From Sipunculus nudus (Eukaryota > Annelida > Sipuncula > Golfingiida > Sipunculidae), in contig CM049308.1 of the NCBI GenBank assembly GCA_026874595.1, positions 37,597,027-37,661,026 on the forward strand: DNA of 64,000 bases, in the 5' to 3' direction. Below the pieces are notes generated by a model. That model was not told the DNA's origin and searched no databases. It saw nothing but the letters and a program-made list of their open reading frames with translations. This document shows, piece after piece, positions 12,431-23,806 of this stretch (within the stretch, counting starts at the first letter, position 1; each line of letters opens with the position of its first letter). A program made the position numbers and the translations under genes.

Positions 12431-13154
12431 ATGATTATTTGTGTAAATCACATTAACTAAACAACAAGGATAACTTTGTTCTAAACATGTTTTTCAAACT
12501 GATGGATCACGGTGTTTAAACGTGTAACATTGGCAGCCACTGTACTTCATTAACAAACAAACCTTGGAATATTGAGTTTCTGCAAAATCAAAGGTAAATT
12601 AGTCAAATTCAGATGCTTTCTAGCCGACTCACAGCTTTCCTGTTATCACCATATGCATTGATAAATAACACCTGCCGCTTTTTTTAGATGAAGTTAAACG
12701 ATAAATAATGAGTAATTGTCACCTGTCATTATGATTATATCGTCGTTAGTAAAATGTTCCTACATTATCCATGTCTCCACCAAAACTCCCTGATGACGAG
12801 ATCATTATAACTGAATTATCGGTAGTTATATCGTGCTCGCAGGAAGGAACATCCTTCATACTTAACGTTTACTGATATGGACGTCACGTGGTAAATACCA
12901 ATTGTTCAAGATTCTTTTTTGTTTTTTTTTCTGCCGAGGTTTGATCAAAGTCTAGAATAGATAGTTCTCCTGAAAACCTATTTTCACTTTCACATTTCAA
13001 CGTAAAGCATTGTAGCAGACGTCATCGAGCTATGAAGAGAATGCACTAATAAATTAACAAATCTATTTGATTCCCCTATATTTGTATAACTATACAGCTG
13101 TGGTTGCATACTATACAACACTCTGGCAGCTGTTCCTAGCAGAAATATCAACAG

Positions 13155-13208
<54 letters not shown>
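13155..13208. repeat. (AT)n microsatellite
   Basis: About 54 bp of perfect AT dinucleotide, ending in ATATCAGGGT immediately upstream of the Helitron-like element. Confidence 0.95.
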
Positions 13209-13211
<3 letters not shown>

Positions 13212-13256
13212 GGTCAACTTAAACATGTTCTTCAACTAGAGAAACATATTCCATCA

Positions 13257-15045
13257 TTAGCTCAGCTGACTGTAAGTCACCTGAGCTATAGCGATCACCC
13301 TTTGTCTGGCCATCCGGCCGTCTGTCAGTTAACAGGGCACAAATTGTAAACACTGGACCTGGAATCTTCTAACTTCTAAATTCTCCTTGAAAACCTTGAA
13401 TTAGGTCTCTGTTACCCATATTCTTTGAGCTATGGGGCTCCGGCGTACCACCCAGAAAAATGAAAATTTGATACAAAAGCTCCAGTATCTGAACAACTTA
13501 TGCATTGATAACCATGATTTTTGCATGGATATTTTTTTCCCTGTTTTTGAGACCTCTTAAGATGCGGTCATCTGTTAACAGGGCAAATATCCTAAGGACT
13601 GGACCTAGAATCTTCTCTAGGGACGTCAATGAAAATTCTCTTGGAAAACCTGGAATAAGGTGTCTGTTTCCCATATTCTTCGAGCTATGGGGCTCTGAAG
13701 TACCCCCCCCCCAGAAAAATGGAAAATTTGATAAAAAGCTCACATATCTGAATAACTAATGCATTGATAACCATGATTTGTTTCATGGATATAAGTCATG
13801 GAATGTTTCATCACTTTCTGCAGACTGGTGGCGCCACCTGTATTTTTTCGATTATTACGAATTTTTTCCTTTATTTTTGAGACCTCTTAAGATGTGGTCA
13901 TCTGTTAACAGGGCACAAATACTAAAGACTGGACCTAGAATCTTTTCCCTTGACACGCAGGGAGGCCCAATAAAAGTCCTTATAAACCTGAAACTTGGTC
14001 TCTGTTACCCATATTCTTCGAGCTATAGGGCTTTGAAGTACCCCCAAGAACAACTAAAAAGTTGATATAAAAGCTCTAGTATCTGAACAACTAATGCATT
14101 GATAACCATGATTGTTTGCATGCATCTTCATCATGGAGTGTTTCATCAATTTCTGCCGACTGGTGGCGCCACTTGTATTTTTTTTCGATTTTTTGGTGAT
14201 TTTTTTTCTCTATTTGGAGACCTTAAAAGATACAGTCATCTGTTAACAGGGCACAAAAAGTAACCATTGGACCTAGAATTTTCTATCTTCACATTCTGGG
14301 AGGTCAATTAAAATATCACCGTGGAAACCTGGAAAAAAGGTCTCTGTTACCCATATCCTCTGAGCTATCGGGCTTAGTAGACCCCAAAGAATTACTTGAA
14401 ATTTGATACAAAAGCTCTAGTATCTCAACAAAATGTACATGATTCTTTGCATGCATATTCATCATTGAGTGTTTCATCAGTTCTTGCAGACTGGTGGCGC
14501 CACCTGGATTTTTTTTCTCTATTTTTTATGCATTTTCTCTCTATTTTTTAGACCTTCAAAGGTGCGGTCGTCTTTTAACAGGGCAGGGAGGTCAATGAAA
14601 TTGACCAATTTCATTGAAAACATAAAAATTAGGTCTCTGTTCGCCATATTCTATGAGCAATGGAGCTTATAAGCACACGCCAGAATTTTTGAAAATTTGA
14701 TGCCAAAGTAGGGCAAAATTATAACCATTGGACCCAGAATCTTCTCACTTGGCATCCTGAGAGTTCCTCTAAATTTCTCTCCTCAAAACCTGAAATTGGG
14801 TCACTGTGACCTATATTCTCAGAGTTTTGGGATATGTTTGAGCATCCCAGAAGTAATGAAAAATACACACAAATTCCCAGGTTCCTCAGAAATGGCCGGT
14901 TGGATTGTCATCAAATTTGGTGTGCTAATGGGTCTTGATGAACTTTAGCTAATATGCATGAATGGTGATGCCACCTATGTTATCTTAATTAGTTTCCTGT
15001 GCAAGGAAATATTGTCAACATGTCAGTCGGCTGAGCATCATGGCC
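13257..15045 (+). mobile_element. Helitron-like non-autonomous element, copy 1
   Basis: Begins TTAGCTCAGCTGACTGTAAG, which can fold into a hairpin (AGCTCAGCTGAC with GTCACCTGAGCT), continues into a CCGTCTGTC-type head, and ends GGCTGAGCATCATGGCC. Between the ends are four or so diverged ~335-bp tandem units. Anchors CTGGTGGCGCC lie at about 13825, 14160 and 14490, and GTTAACAGGGCA recurs once per unit. The 3' terminal palindrome is truncated here compared with the copy at 57207. All open frames in this interval come from the tandem unit. Classification as Helitron/Helentron-like rests on the end hairpins and tandem core and is tentative. Confidence 0.75.
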
Positions 15046-15226
15046 AAAAAAAATCTGTCTTCGTCGAACATTACATACAACTATATTATTAATTAATCCC
15101 TAATGTCACTGAAGCTGTTAAAGCAAAATGTATTGCAGTATGGAAGAGTGAAAATGGTGAAAACATTGCAAAATATAAATACTTGTAATATAATGGGTAA
15201 AAACACGGGAGATGTGAATTAAGTCC

Positions 15227-15514
15227 TTAGACTGGTAAAGGGGTAACTACGTACACCCACTTAACCTCCAGATAACTTTCTTGGATCTGGCACAGATTCA
15301 ACCACGGACACTGAAACACTCGGAGGGAAAAGGTCGTCTGATATTGGACTTGTTCGTCAGGCAGTACGTGTTGTTCAGTTAGGTTGAAACGGCAGTGAGC
15401 GTGCTTTTCCGATGATAATATGACCAGAGTCGCCTGGCTCAAGGATCCATCTTCCCTCTTCAGCGCCCATTCAGAGTTCATGACATTCATTTTAGCTTGA
15501 CCTGCTCCGTTCAT
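15227..15514 (-). other. Candidate coding remnant, 95 codons, minus strand
   Basis: A minus-strand ATG frame of 95 codons in non-repetitive sequence with amino-acid composition more protein-like than most of the window (for example NSEWALKREDGSLSQ and LRVFQCPW near the C-terminus). The C-terminal part, ESYLEVKW followed by VTP, loosely recalls the end of interleukin-17 family proteins (VxVGCTCVxP). A +1 shift at that point reads G-C-T then a stop. The cysteine pattern of the family is otherwise missing, so this may be coincidence or a decayed pseudogene. There is no signal peptide, and neighbours are transposons. Confidence 0.15.
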
Positions 15515-15558
15515 ATTTCAGAAACAACATTTTCATGTGTCCTTATCTCAGATACACA

Positions 15559-16053
15559 GCTTCTTTGGTCTACGGGGGAAAAGAGCAGCACTTGAAGAAG
15601 CCGGAAGATAGAGATTCCACATCCAAGCCGAGGAGTGTCGTGGTTTTTCACGGTTGGCCCCCGCCCAGGGAGCACTCACAAACGAGCGCGTCTTTTTTGT
15701 GGGTTGGGGGTCATTGGTGTTATGACGCAACAAAGGGATGATTATTCACCAACATCCAGAACCTGTAGGTACTGTAGAAAACAGGTTTTGGTGACACCAG
15801 GATATAAATAGGACAGGCAGCGAATACTAACACCTGGTCCAGAAGTGGACGCTCACGGGCTCCACAAATATACCCCCCCACCCGTCCAGCTCGTCACGGG
15901 CCGGGCGTAAGGGGGGGGGGGGGTGATATTTGTGAAGCCCGTCAGAGTTCTGGACTAACTACCACCCTATCACGTAGTCCGCAACACTGCACAAGCACAT
16001 ACTCAGGTTAAGATTGAATAAAAGCATCATAAAAATGGAGGCGGTTATCTCCA
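15559..16053 (+). mobile_element. tRNA-derived SINE, degenerate copy
   Basis: Aligns by eye with the SINE at 62411-62786. Shared blocks are the head CTTCTTTGGTCT and AAGCCGGAAGATAGAG, then CACGGTTGGCCCCCGCCC, ACACCAGGATATAAA, CGTAGTC and a terminal GGAG-GGTTA-CTCCA block. The A and B boxes are mutated (the B-box position reads GATTCCACATC). The copy is longer than its relatives because a G/C-rich foldback is inserted at about 15832-15953. Confidence 0.65.
15837..15955. repeat. G/C-rich foldback inserted in SINE
   Basis: The left arm GTCCAGAA...TCACGGGCT.CACAAATAT pairs with the right arm ATATTTGTGAAGCCCGTC...TTCTGGAC. Inside, a C7-ACCCG block pairs with CGGGCGTAA and a G13 run. The hexamer ACTAAC occurs just left (15826-15831) and just right (15954-15959), consistent with a target duplication. 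The related host SINE at 62411 lacks it. Confidence 0.65.
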
Positions 16054-16059
16054 GCTTAA

Positions 16060-17166
16060 ATTCTTAGTAAAACACTGAAATAAATGTGATTACGCATAGA
16101 TAATACAGCGATAATTTGGATGCTACTGACCATATGTGTTCATCACTTGTTGGGTGCTGCCTTTGTGTATGTAATTCATATGGGTCAATGCAAATCAAAA
16201 GTAAACAGTAAAGCTTTTTTTGATATAGTACAACCCGAATTTCTCTCTCTCATACATAAACTAATATTATAAAAATATCTTTATTTTACTATAATCATAC
16301 TATTTTTAATCGTTAAATAAAGACATAATGAATCCATCAATGTTTACTGCCGTATATTAAATGAAAATTGAGTTGACGGACTTCGCCTTCTCGTTTACTT
16401 TCTTAGGCCCGTTTTCCATGATCGCGTTTCCGCGCGCCGAAAAATTGCTTTATTTGTAAACAATGTATGGCGTACGTTTCCACGATCATAAAAAAGGGGC
16501 CCTATGGCCTTTAATCAATATAATGATCTGATGTGGACATGGAAAAATCTCTTGACATAAAAATATCAATAATCTGTTGGTAATCTGTCACCAGACCTGG
16601 GGCATTAAGAGATGTGAACGGTTCTACCAAAAGGCAGTCCTATTTAACAAGTGGTACACATTGTTTAAATGTTGTTGCCATCATGTTACCGAAGCCCTGC
16701 AAATTCGTTAATTAGACAGTAAATCTACATATCCAAACTCTCTCCGAAGATAGATTAAGACTCTGAGACTGTCCTTGAAGTATGTAAGTGTTGTATTTCC
16801 ATATCATTAGCTTCCAAGCCTTGACTGATTCATTAGTCGCAGGGATTTCAAAAGCGTTCCCTGCCGCCCTGTTTCTTGTAGATAAAAACCCGGATATCAC
16901 ATGTCGCAAGTTTGAATAAAGGGTATTATTACAACGTGTGTATTGTATAAACAAAGCAAAAATTAATACAGAATTCCTAGTTAGTTGACACCTCACATCA
17001 CCATCGGTAATGCCTGAAACCATCATTTGGATTGTAAGAAAATACGCAATAAAAAATTCTCGGGTGCCGGTGTTTGAATTAATGCATTGTGTCATAGCAC
17101 TCTTTTGTATCTTCTCATATTGCAACATCCACAAAGTTTACATGGAACAAAAAAAATATATCGTCA
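16060..17166. other. Unassigned stretch with 140-codon minus-strand frame
   Basis: The longest frame outside the repeats is at 16712-17134 on the minus strand (140 codons, ATG). It shows no signal peptide or motif I know, and part of it (16885-16930) is a segment also found at 63205-63250, where the frame is not conserved. I judge it unlikely to be a gene. The left half of the interval is AT-rich and featureless. Confidence 0.4.
16885..16930 (+). repeat. Short dispersed segment, copy 1
   Basis: TAAAAACCCGGATATCACAT followed by GTCGCAAGT and GGGTAT matches 63205-63250 at most positions. Both copies lie downstream of SINE copies (about 0.85 and 0.43 kb), so this may be part of a larger, poorly preserved element. 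Confidence 0.5.
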
Positions 17167-19421
17167 ATCTGTCTTTCTTGCAGCATTTGAAACAGATCTG
17201 GTGGTAACCTATTCCTCTAGCCGTCCAGCTGTCTTTATTTCAGCATAGGAAACAGATCCGGTGGTTACCTATTCCTCTAGCCGTCCACCTGTGTTTGTTT
17301 TAGCATATGAAACAGATCTGGTGGTAACCTATTCCTTTAGCCGTCCATCTGTCTTTATTTCAGCATATGAAACAGATCTGGTGGTAACCTATTCCCCTAG
17401 CCGTCCATCTGTCTTTATTTCAGCATATGAAACAAAACCGGTGGTTACTTATTCCTCTAGCCGTCCACCTGTTTTTGTTTTAGCATATGAAACAGGTCGG
17501 GTGGAAAACAATTCCTCTAGCCGTCCATCTGTCTTTATTTCAGCATTTGAAACATGTCTCGTGGTAACCAATTCCTCTAGCCGTCTATCTCTCTTTATTT
17601 CAGCATTTGAAACAGATCTGGTGGTAACCAATTCTGTTGCCGCCCATCTGTCTTTATTTCAGCATTTGAAACAGATCTGGTGATAACCTATTCCTCTAGC
17701 CGTCCATCTGTCTTTATTTCAACATATAAAACAGATCCGGTGGTTACCTATTCCTCTAGCCGTCCACCTGTGTTTGTTTTAGCATGTGAAACAGATCTGG
17801 TGGTAACCTATTCCTCTAGCCGTCCATCTGTCTTTATTTCAGCATATGAAACAGATCTGGTGGTAACCTATTCCCCTAGCCGTCCATCTGTCTTTATTTC
17901 AGCATATGAAACAAAACCGGTGGTTACTTATTCCTCTAGCCGTCCACCTGTTTTTGTTTTAGCATATGAAACAGGTCGGGTGGAAAACAATTCCTCTAGC
18001 CGTCCATCTGTCTTTATTTCAGCATTTGAAACATGTCTCGTGGTAACCAATTCCTCTAGCCGTCTATCTGTCTTTATTTCAGCATTTGAAACAGATCTGG
18101 TGGTAACCAATTCTGTTGCCGCCCATCTGTCTTTATTTCAGCATTTGAAACAGATCTGGTAATAACCTATTCCTCTAGCCGTCCATCTGTCTTTATTTCA
18201 ACATATAAAACAGATCCGTTGGTTACCTATTCCTATAGCCGTCCACCTGTTTTTATTTTAGCATATGAAACAGGTCTGGTGGTAACCAATTCCTCTAGCC
18301 GTTTATATGTCTCTATTTCAGCATTTGAAACAGATCTGGTGGTAACCTATTCCTATAGCCGTCCACCTGTTTTTATTTAAGCATATGAAACAGGTCTGGT
18401 GGTAACCAATTCCTCTAGCAGTCCATCTGTCTTTATTTCAGCATTTGAAACAGATCTGGTGGTAACCTATTCTGATAGCCGTCCATCTGTCTTTATTTCA
18501 ACATATGAAACAGATCCGTTGGTTCAAATGCTGAAATAAAGATAGATGGACGGCTAGAGGAATTGATTATCTGTCTTTATTGCAGCATTTGAAACAGATC
18601 TGGTGGTTACGTATTCCTCCAGCCGTCCAACTGGCTCTATTTCAGCAAATGAAACAGGTCTGGTGGTAACCAATTCCTCTAGCCGTCCATCTGTCTTTAT
18701 TTTAGCATATGAAACAGGTCTGGTGGTAACCAATTCCTCTAGCCGTCCATCTGTCTTTATTTCAGCATTTGAAACAGATCTGGTGGTAACCTATACCTCT
18801 AGCCGTCCATCTGTCTTTATTTCAACATTTGAAACAGATCCGTTGGTTACCTATTCCTATAGCCGTCCACCTGTTTTTATTTTAGCATATGAAACAGGTC
18901 TGGTGGTAACCAATTCCTCTAGCCCTCCATCTGTCTTTATTTCAGCATTTGAAACAGATCTGGTGGTAACCTATTCCTATAAACGTCCACCTGTTTTTAT
19001 TTTAGCATATGAAACAGGTCTGGTGGTAACCAATTCCTCTAGCCGTCTATCTGTCTTTATTTCAGCATTTGAAACAGATCTGGTGGTAACCTATTCCTAT
19101 AGCCATCCATCTGTCTTTATTTCAACTTATGAAACGGATCCGGTGGTTACCTATTCCTCTAGCCGTCCATCTGTCTTTATTTCAGCTTTTGAAACAAATC
19201 TGGTGGTAACCTATTCCTCTAGCCGTTCATCTGTCCTTATTTCAACATATGAAACAGATCCGGTGGTTACCTATTCCTCTAGCCGTCCACCTGTTTTTAT
19301 TTTAGCATTTGAAACAGGTCTCGTGGTAACCTATTCCTCTAGCTGTCTATCCGACTTTATTTCAACATATGCAACAGATCTGATGGTAAGCTATTCTTAT
19401 AGCCGTCCGTCTGTCTAAATT
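17167..19421. repeat. 60-bp satellite array with higher-order structure
   Basis: About 37 head-to-tail units of 60 bp, each containing CTAGCCGTCCATCTGTCTTT, TTCAGCATTTGAAACAGATC and TGGTGGTAACC. Units 17261-17739 and 17740-18218 match variant by variant with a 479-bp period, because one of eight units is 59 bp (TTCTGTTGCCGCC version). An inverted fragment lies at 18523-18565. Since the unit is 20 codons, one frame stays open for long runs (17261-17683, 17680-18162, 18603-19418), reading VVTYSSSRPSVFISAFETDL. These frames start without ATG, shift at the 59-bp units and break at the inversion. I treat them as non-coding by default. Confidence 0.9.
18523..18565 (-). repeat. Inverted fragment of the 60-bp unit
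   Basis: TTCAAATGCTGAAATAAAGA and the following CGGCTAGAGGAATTG are the reverse complement of the array unit, embedded between forward units. It ends the forward frame upstream, and a new open run begins at 18603. Confidence 0.85.
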
Positions 19422-22400
19422 TCGGTCTGAATGTAAAAGGTAATACGACAACAATGTTTATTTAAGCCTACACCTGACATAATCCTCCACGATTGTATGT
19501 AAATCGGGAACGTATACTGGAAGAAACCAATGCAGTTGGGCTCTTCAGTTGGAATAAGTCAGGTCGCACATTTTGGTCACATTTCGGTCACGTGTTAGCT
19601 AACATACCATCAAAGTGTACAAATAGTAGACTGTGTCAGGCCACTAATGATACTTGATGTAAATAAGTAAGAAATAGATGACCAACACACTCAGAAGCAG
19701 TAGTTAGTACAGTTACCCGGGACATTATCACTGCTGACCACGATCAGACGTCCGTCTCTGATGACTTCTTCAGACGATGGTCTAGCCGCATGGTATATAC
19801 CCAATCAATGTAACAATGAAATATATTGCACCATAGACGGTGTCAATCACTTCATCCTAAAATGCATCCGTCAGATAACATAATTGTCTTCATTTTTCTG
19901 TCTGATACGGAAAATGGACTCATTTAGATGAAATTATGTCTTTACCTCAGTTTATAACCCAGCTTTTTCATCATGATTTAGTTCGTTCTTTGAGTTTTAT
20001 CTTGTTTGATTCAAAATTGGTTCTGTACCAGGGTCCCCAGTGGTTGAATAAATGCCACTTGTTTGTTTGAATGAAACACAACAAATAATTAATAGAGCAA
20101 TTCTTCATATATTGCAGGTCTTTTGAGGATTTTGTTCCATGTTAATTGTCAACAAAGAAGAAAAAGTATTCATTGTGATTCCCTTTTCATAGACGACCCG
20201 ATTTTCTCGGGAAAAGACTGGTAAAAGAAATACTTTTCAATTATAACAGTAACATAGTAGTACATAATATAATAATTAATATTATGGCAGAAATTGCAAA
20301 ATTAATAAAATATATACCTTTTTTTAGGAAAACAAACATAATATTGGGTTCTAATAATCAGACTTTGTTTTATGTCAAGGTAGAGTTGTAATCCTGAAGA
20401 ACCACTAAGCACATAATAATTTAATCATTCCTATATTTTTTTCACATTAATTAACAAAACATACTCATTAAGTAAAACATGAAAAAAAGACATCTGTTAA
20501 CGTGAGAGATAAAACTGTTCATCTGTGAGAGACAAAATGCGTGAGTTCATGACAGTTTGTGAATAAATGTTTTTCTGAATTTTATTTATTTCATACTAAA
20601 TCGGACTCCTTACCTAAAAATGATTATTTGAAAGACCAGGAAATAATTTTTTTATTCATTTCATTTAATATTTCAGAAACTGCACTGATGAGAATGTATT
20701 TTAAATTCATGAGTGTATTTATTATGTATTTCAAACAAATGTTCAATTCAATTTAGGTGTCTTTTGAAAGGAAATAAGAGAACTTAAATAGCATTGCATT
20801 TTATGATATTAATGAACACATTTATCACTAAATTTCGTGCCATCAGTCATCCTGTCCTGCGCAACCACTAAAGTGAGCGCATATTTCAAAACATTTAATT
20901 GTAAAATAATATAATTTTACCTCGCAAGTTTCAGGAACTGTTTAACACAGAATGATTTATCCGAATAACGTTTATCCGTAATTTACTCCACTGTACCCTT
21001 GAAAAATCAGAAAACTGTGATGAAAACATACAATGATGATAAATCAATTTATCGGGTACTATATCTTGTCATCATGGCAATGGTAAAATAGTATTTAAGC
21101 CTATGTTATTGAGTCATTGAAAAATCCTTCAAATTATGTTTATTAAAAATAAATTAATCTTTTTATGATTTCTATTTATATAGGGCAACTATTATAATTG
21201 TAAGTGTAATTGACGTATAGGAGTTTACGGATTATAATTATCTTGGAATATTAGAGCTGTAATTAGAGCTGGCAACCACTGCGATAGTCTAGAAAAGACA
21301 TAACCGGACAGAATTATAAAATATACCTTGTTGTAAAGCATAAGCTATGAGATGAAAATCTTGTATGAATATAAAAACACAATATGTAAGCCTCATGGTC
21401 GGGAATAACAGAAAGAGAAATAAACGGCATATGACATTGGATCTTGTAAAAGTGGCAGATTGAATGCTAGAAACACATTTTGACACAAATATTCTCTGAC
21501 AATTCAACTGCAAATCTAATAAGTTGCAGAGTATGGACTGGCGGCTGATTCTTGAATATCTCACTATAGTCCCATATTTCAAATCCCTTTTCTATGGTTA
21601 TTGATTGAGTATTAACAGTCATGACTATTAGCAACAACAAAAGTGAGAGGAAAAGATGAACTAAGACAGAACTCTAAATTACTAAACCAATTCTTTTTTT
21701 GGGTTTCCTCATAAAATCTCGATGGTCTGAGAGCATTATAAGTTTACAAAATAATATAAATGTTTTTGCCTGGGATATACACACTTATTTTTAGTATGTC
21801 AATATACAATTAAATACAAGCGACAAATCAAGACATTTCGAAATATATATACCTATATTTTATGCAATGTGGGCTTAAAAATTAGTTTTCTTTTGAATTA
21901 TGCGTGAATCGAAGACCTACGTACCTTGAATTAGATTTAGAAAACAAATTTACTGCTGAAAGCTTAGTCTCGGCTCATAATGGGTTTGTGCTTATATGTA
22001 TGGGTCCAGGGAACGTTCGAACGTTGCTCTGTAAATGAAATTTCTTGGAATTGGTGTGCCACGGGTACACTGTCGCTAATGCATTAGGTATTTAAAGGAC
22101 ATATATATGTTCTGCTCTGTCACTTATAACATATCTCAAATGTAAGCTTCGTACTTACGTGAAATATGCGTTTCATAGTCTCCCACTCTGAAATAATACA
22201 TAGCTTTTAACGTTTAACCTCCCATTTCCATAGTAAGCAACGGGTGTTATGTAGGTTATGTGCTGTTTAATGTTTATGTATTGAACGAGTATGTGAGGGT
22301 TACAGGTATTTTATTGAACTGTAACCTTGAAAGATATCAAGTGACAAAAGCCATATCGACCTTCCAGAACCGGGTGAAATATCACGTTATGAGTTAATGC

Positions 22401-23466
22401 TATGGTGCATAGGTATGTTCCTGTAACCATATTGTTTATATATGACACCATCTCCACACCATTTAATTAAAACTACTTGTTTTCATAAAGCATGCAGATT
22501 CATGTACAGTCTAAAAATACCGCTAACATTGTAATTACTTATCTGATTCTTCACGTTATGTATATTATATATCATGCAGGATTTTAATAAATTTCCAAAT
22601 ACACCAATATATTCTGACCACTTAAAGGTATACTAGTAAAAAATAAAAATAATTCCATTATCAATAAATTTTCTAAACTTGCAAATTGCATAAAAAGCTA
22701 TTATAGTTTATAGTTTAATAGTAATGAAAAGGTGATTTACCGTTTTTCTAAGCAGGATTGATACGAAAGGATACTCTAGACAAATTAATTACGACGATTA
22801 ATAATGCAGGGGAGGTAAAGTGTTCTTTTCATAAAGTGTTCTTCTCACAAACTGAAGGCGCCTTTGGTCTTCCAGAATGAAATAAGACTAATCAACATTT
22901 AATTGGCAGACTACCCAGGTGGCCGATAGAAGTGCTTTCATTGAGAATCCAATTCCAACGAGGAAACCAAGTGGTTCGTGAAAATAGATATCATTTTACC
23001 TTCTCAAAAAGAAATTTGTAACGTGTTATTTGTGAATGTTCTGGTTGTATTTAATGTAGTGACAGGTGGTTAGAATCGGGTATTGGTATTTTGACCTATG
23101 TCATGGGCCTTGTTTGATGAGAATATGTGATAGGGCAGTCCAAAGGGGTAACGACATATAATAACGACATCCACTGAAAATCTCCTTTAGACACCCCCTT
23201 CTTGAGAAATGGAACATATCAATATCACTCAAACCAATTATTATGGAATATATATTGCCATGCATAAATGTTATGCATATGTGAAAGGTTATTAACAAAA
23301 TCATGACGAAACTCTACAATAATGGATGGATATATCACACGATTTAAAAAAAGGTGTGCTCTTTTCTTAAGAAAATAAAGGGAAAACCGGTTTTTTGTCC
23401 ACCATCCTAAAAGAGTTAGGGGGACATGTGCTCCAGCGTATCATATAAAATACGTATTTACCAAAA
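19422..23466. other. Unique AT-rich DNA, no gene seen
   Basis: Four kilobases without recognised repeats or genes. Frames are short and AT-driven. At 22159-22187 on the minus strand a 29-bp micro-exon-like segment sits between ATTATTTCAG and GTAAGT, with one frame open. This is at chance level for a region of this size. Confidence 0.55.
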
Positions 23467-23667
23467 ATGAAAAATTCGAACCTCGTTCATGATTATTTCG
23501 CATATGACCTGATAAGCAGATGCAAAGTTCATAACGTTCGAGTACTGGTCAGGGGAGGCAGTTTGAACATCAAATTCCACAGCTTGAACCAAAACGTTAC
23601 AGTGGCAGTCGAAGCTCTACTGAGAACTGCGGTGAAACCCTGTAGGAGGAAAGCAGCGTTTTCTTAA
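23467..23667 (+). other. Small ATG frame, 66 codons, unknown
   Basis: An ATG frame with a basic, non-low-complexity C-terminal half (for example VRVLVRGGSLNIKFHSLNQN, then VTVAVEALLRTAVKPCRRK). It ends in TAA and is followed by a good acceptor-like tract TTGTCTTTACAG (23684-23695). It lies about 140 bp upstream of the exon candidate at 23807 and in the same phase. No family recognised. Codon composition is more balanced than in surrounding DNA, but the evidence for coding is weak. Confidence 0.2.
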
Positions 23668-23806
23668 GTAGTTATTATGTCTTGTCTTTACAGGTACAAT
23701 ATTAACCCGAATAAACTGTAACCGACCTAGAGATTTGTTTTTTTTTCTTTGGCTTCAACGTCTACCTATTCCACATAATCTTTTTTTTCATAAATTTCTT
23801 CCACAG

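Noticed and set aside
16712-17134. 140-codon minus-strand frame as a gene
   Set aside because: No recognisable domain, and part of it is a dispersed segment whose frame is not kept in the other copy.
17261-19421. CRISPR array
   Set aside because: Units are contiguous 60-bp satellites without unique spacers, and the sequence is eukaryotic.
22159-22187. 29-bp minus-strand micro-exon between ATTATTTCAG and GTAAGT
   Set aside because: Consensus splice sites this close are expected by chance in 64 kb, and there is no other support.
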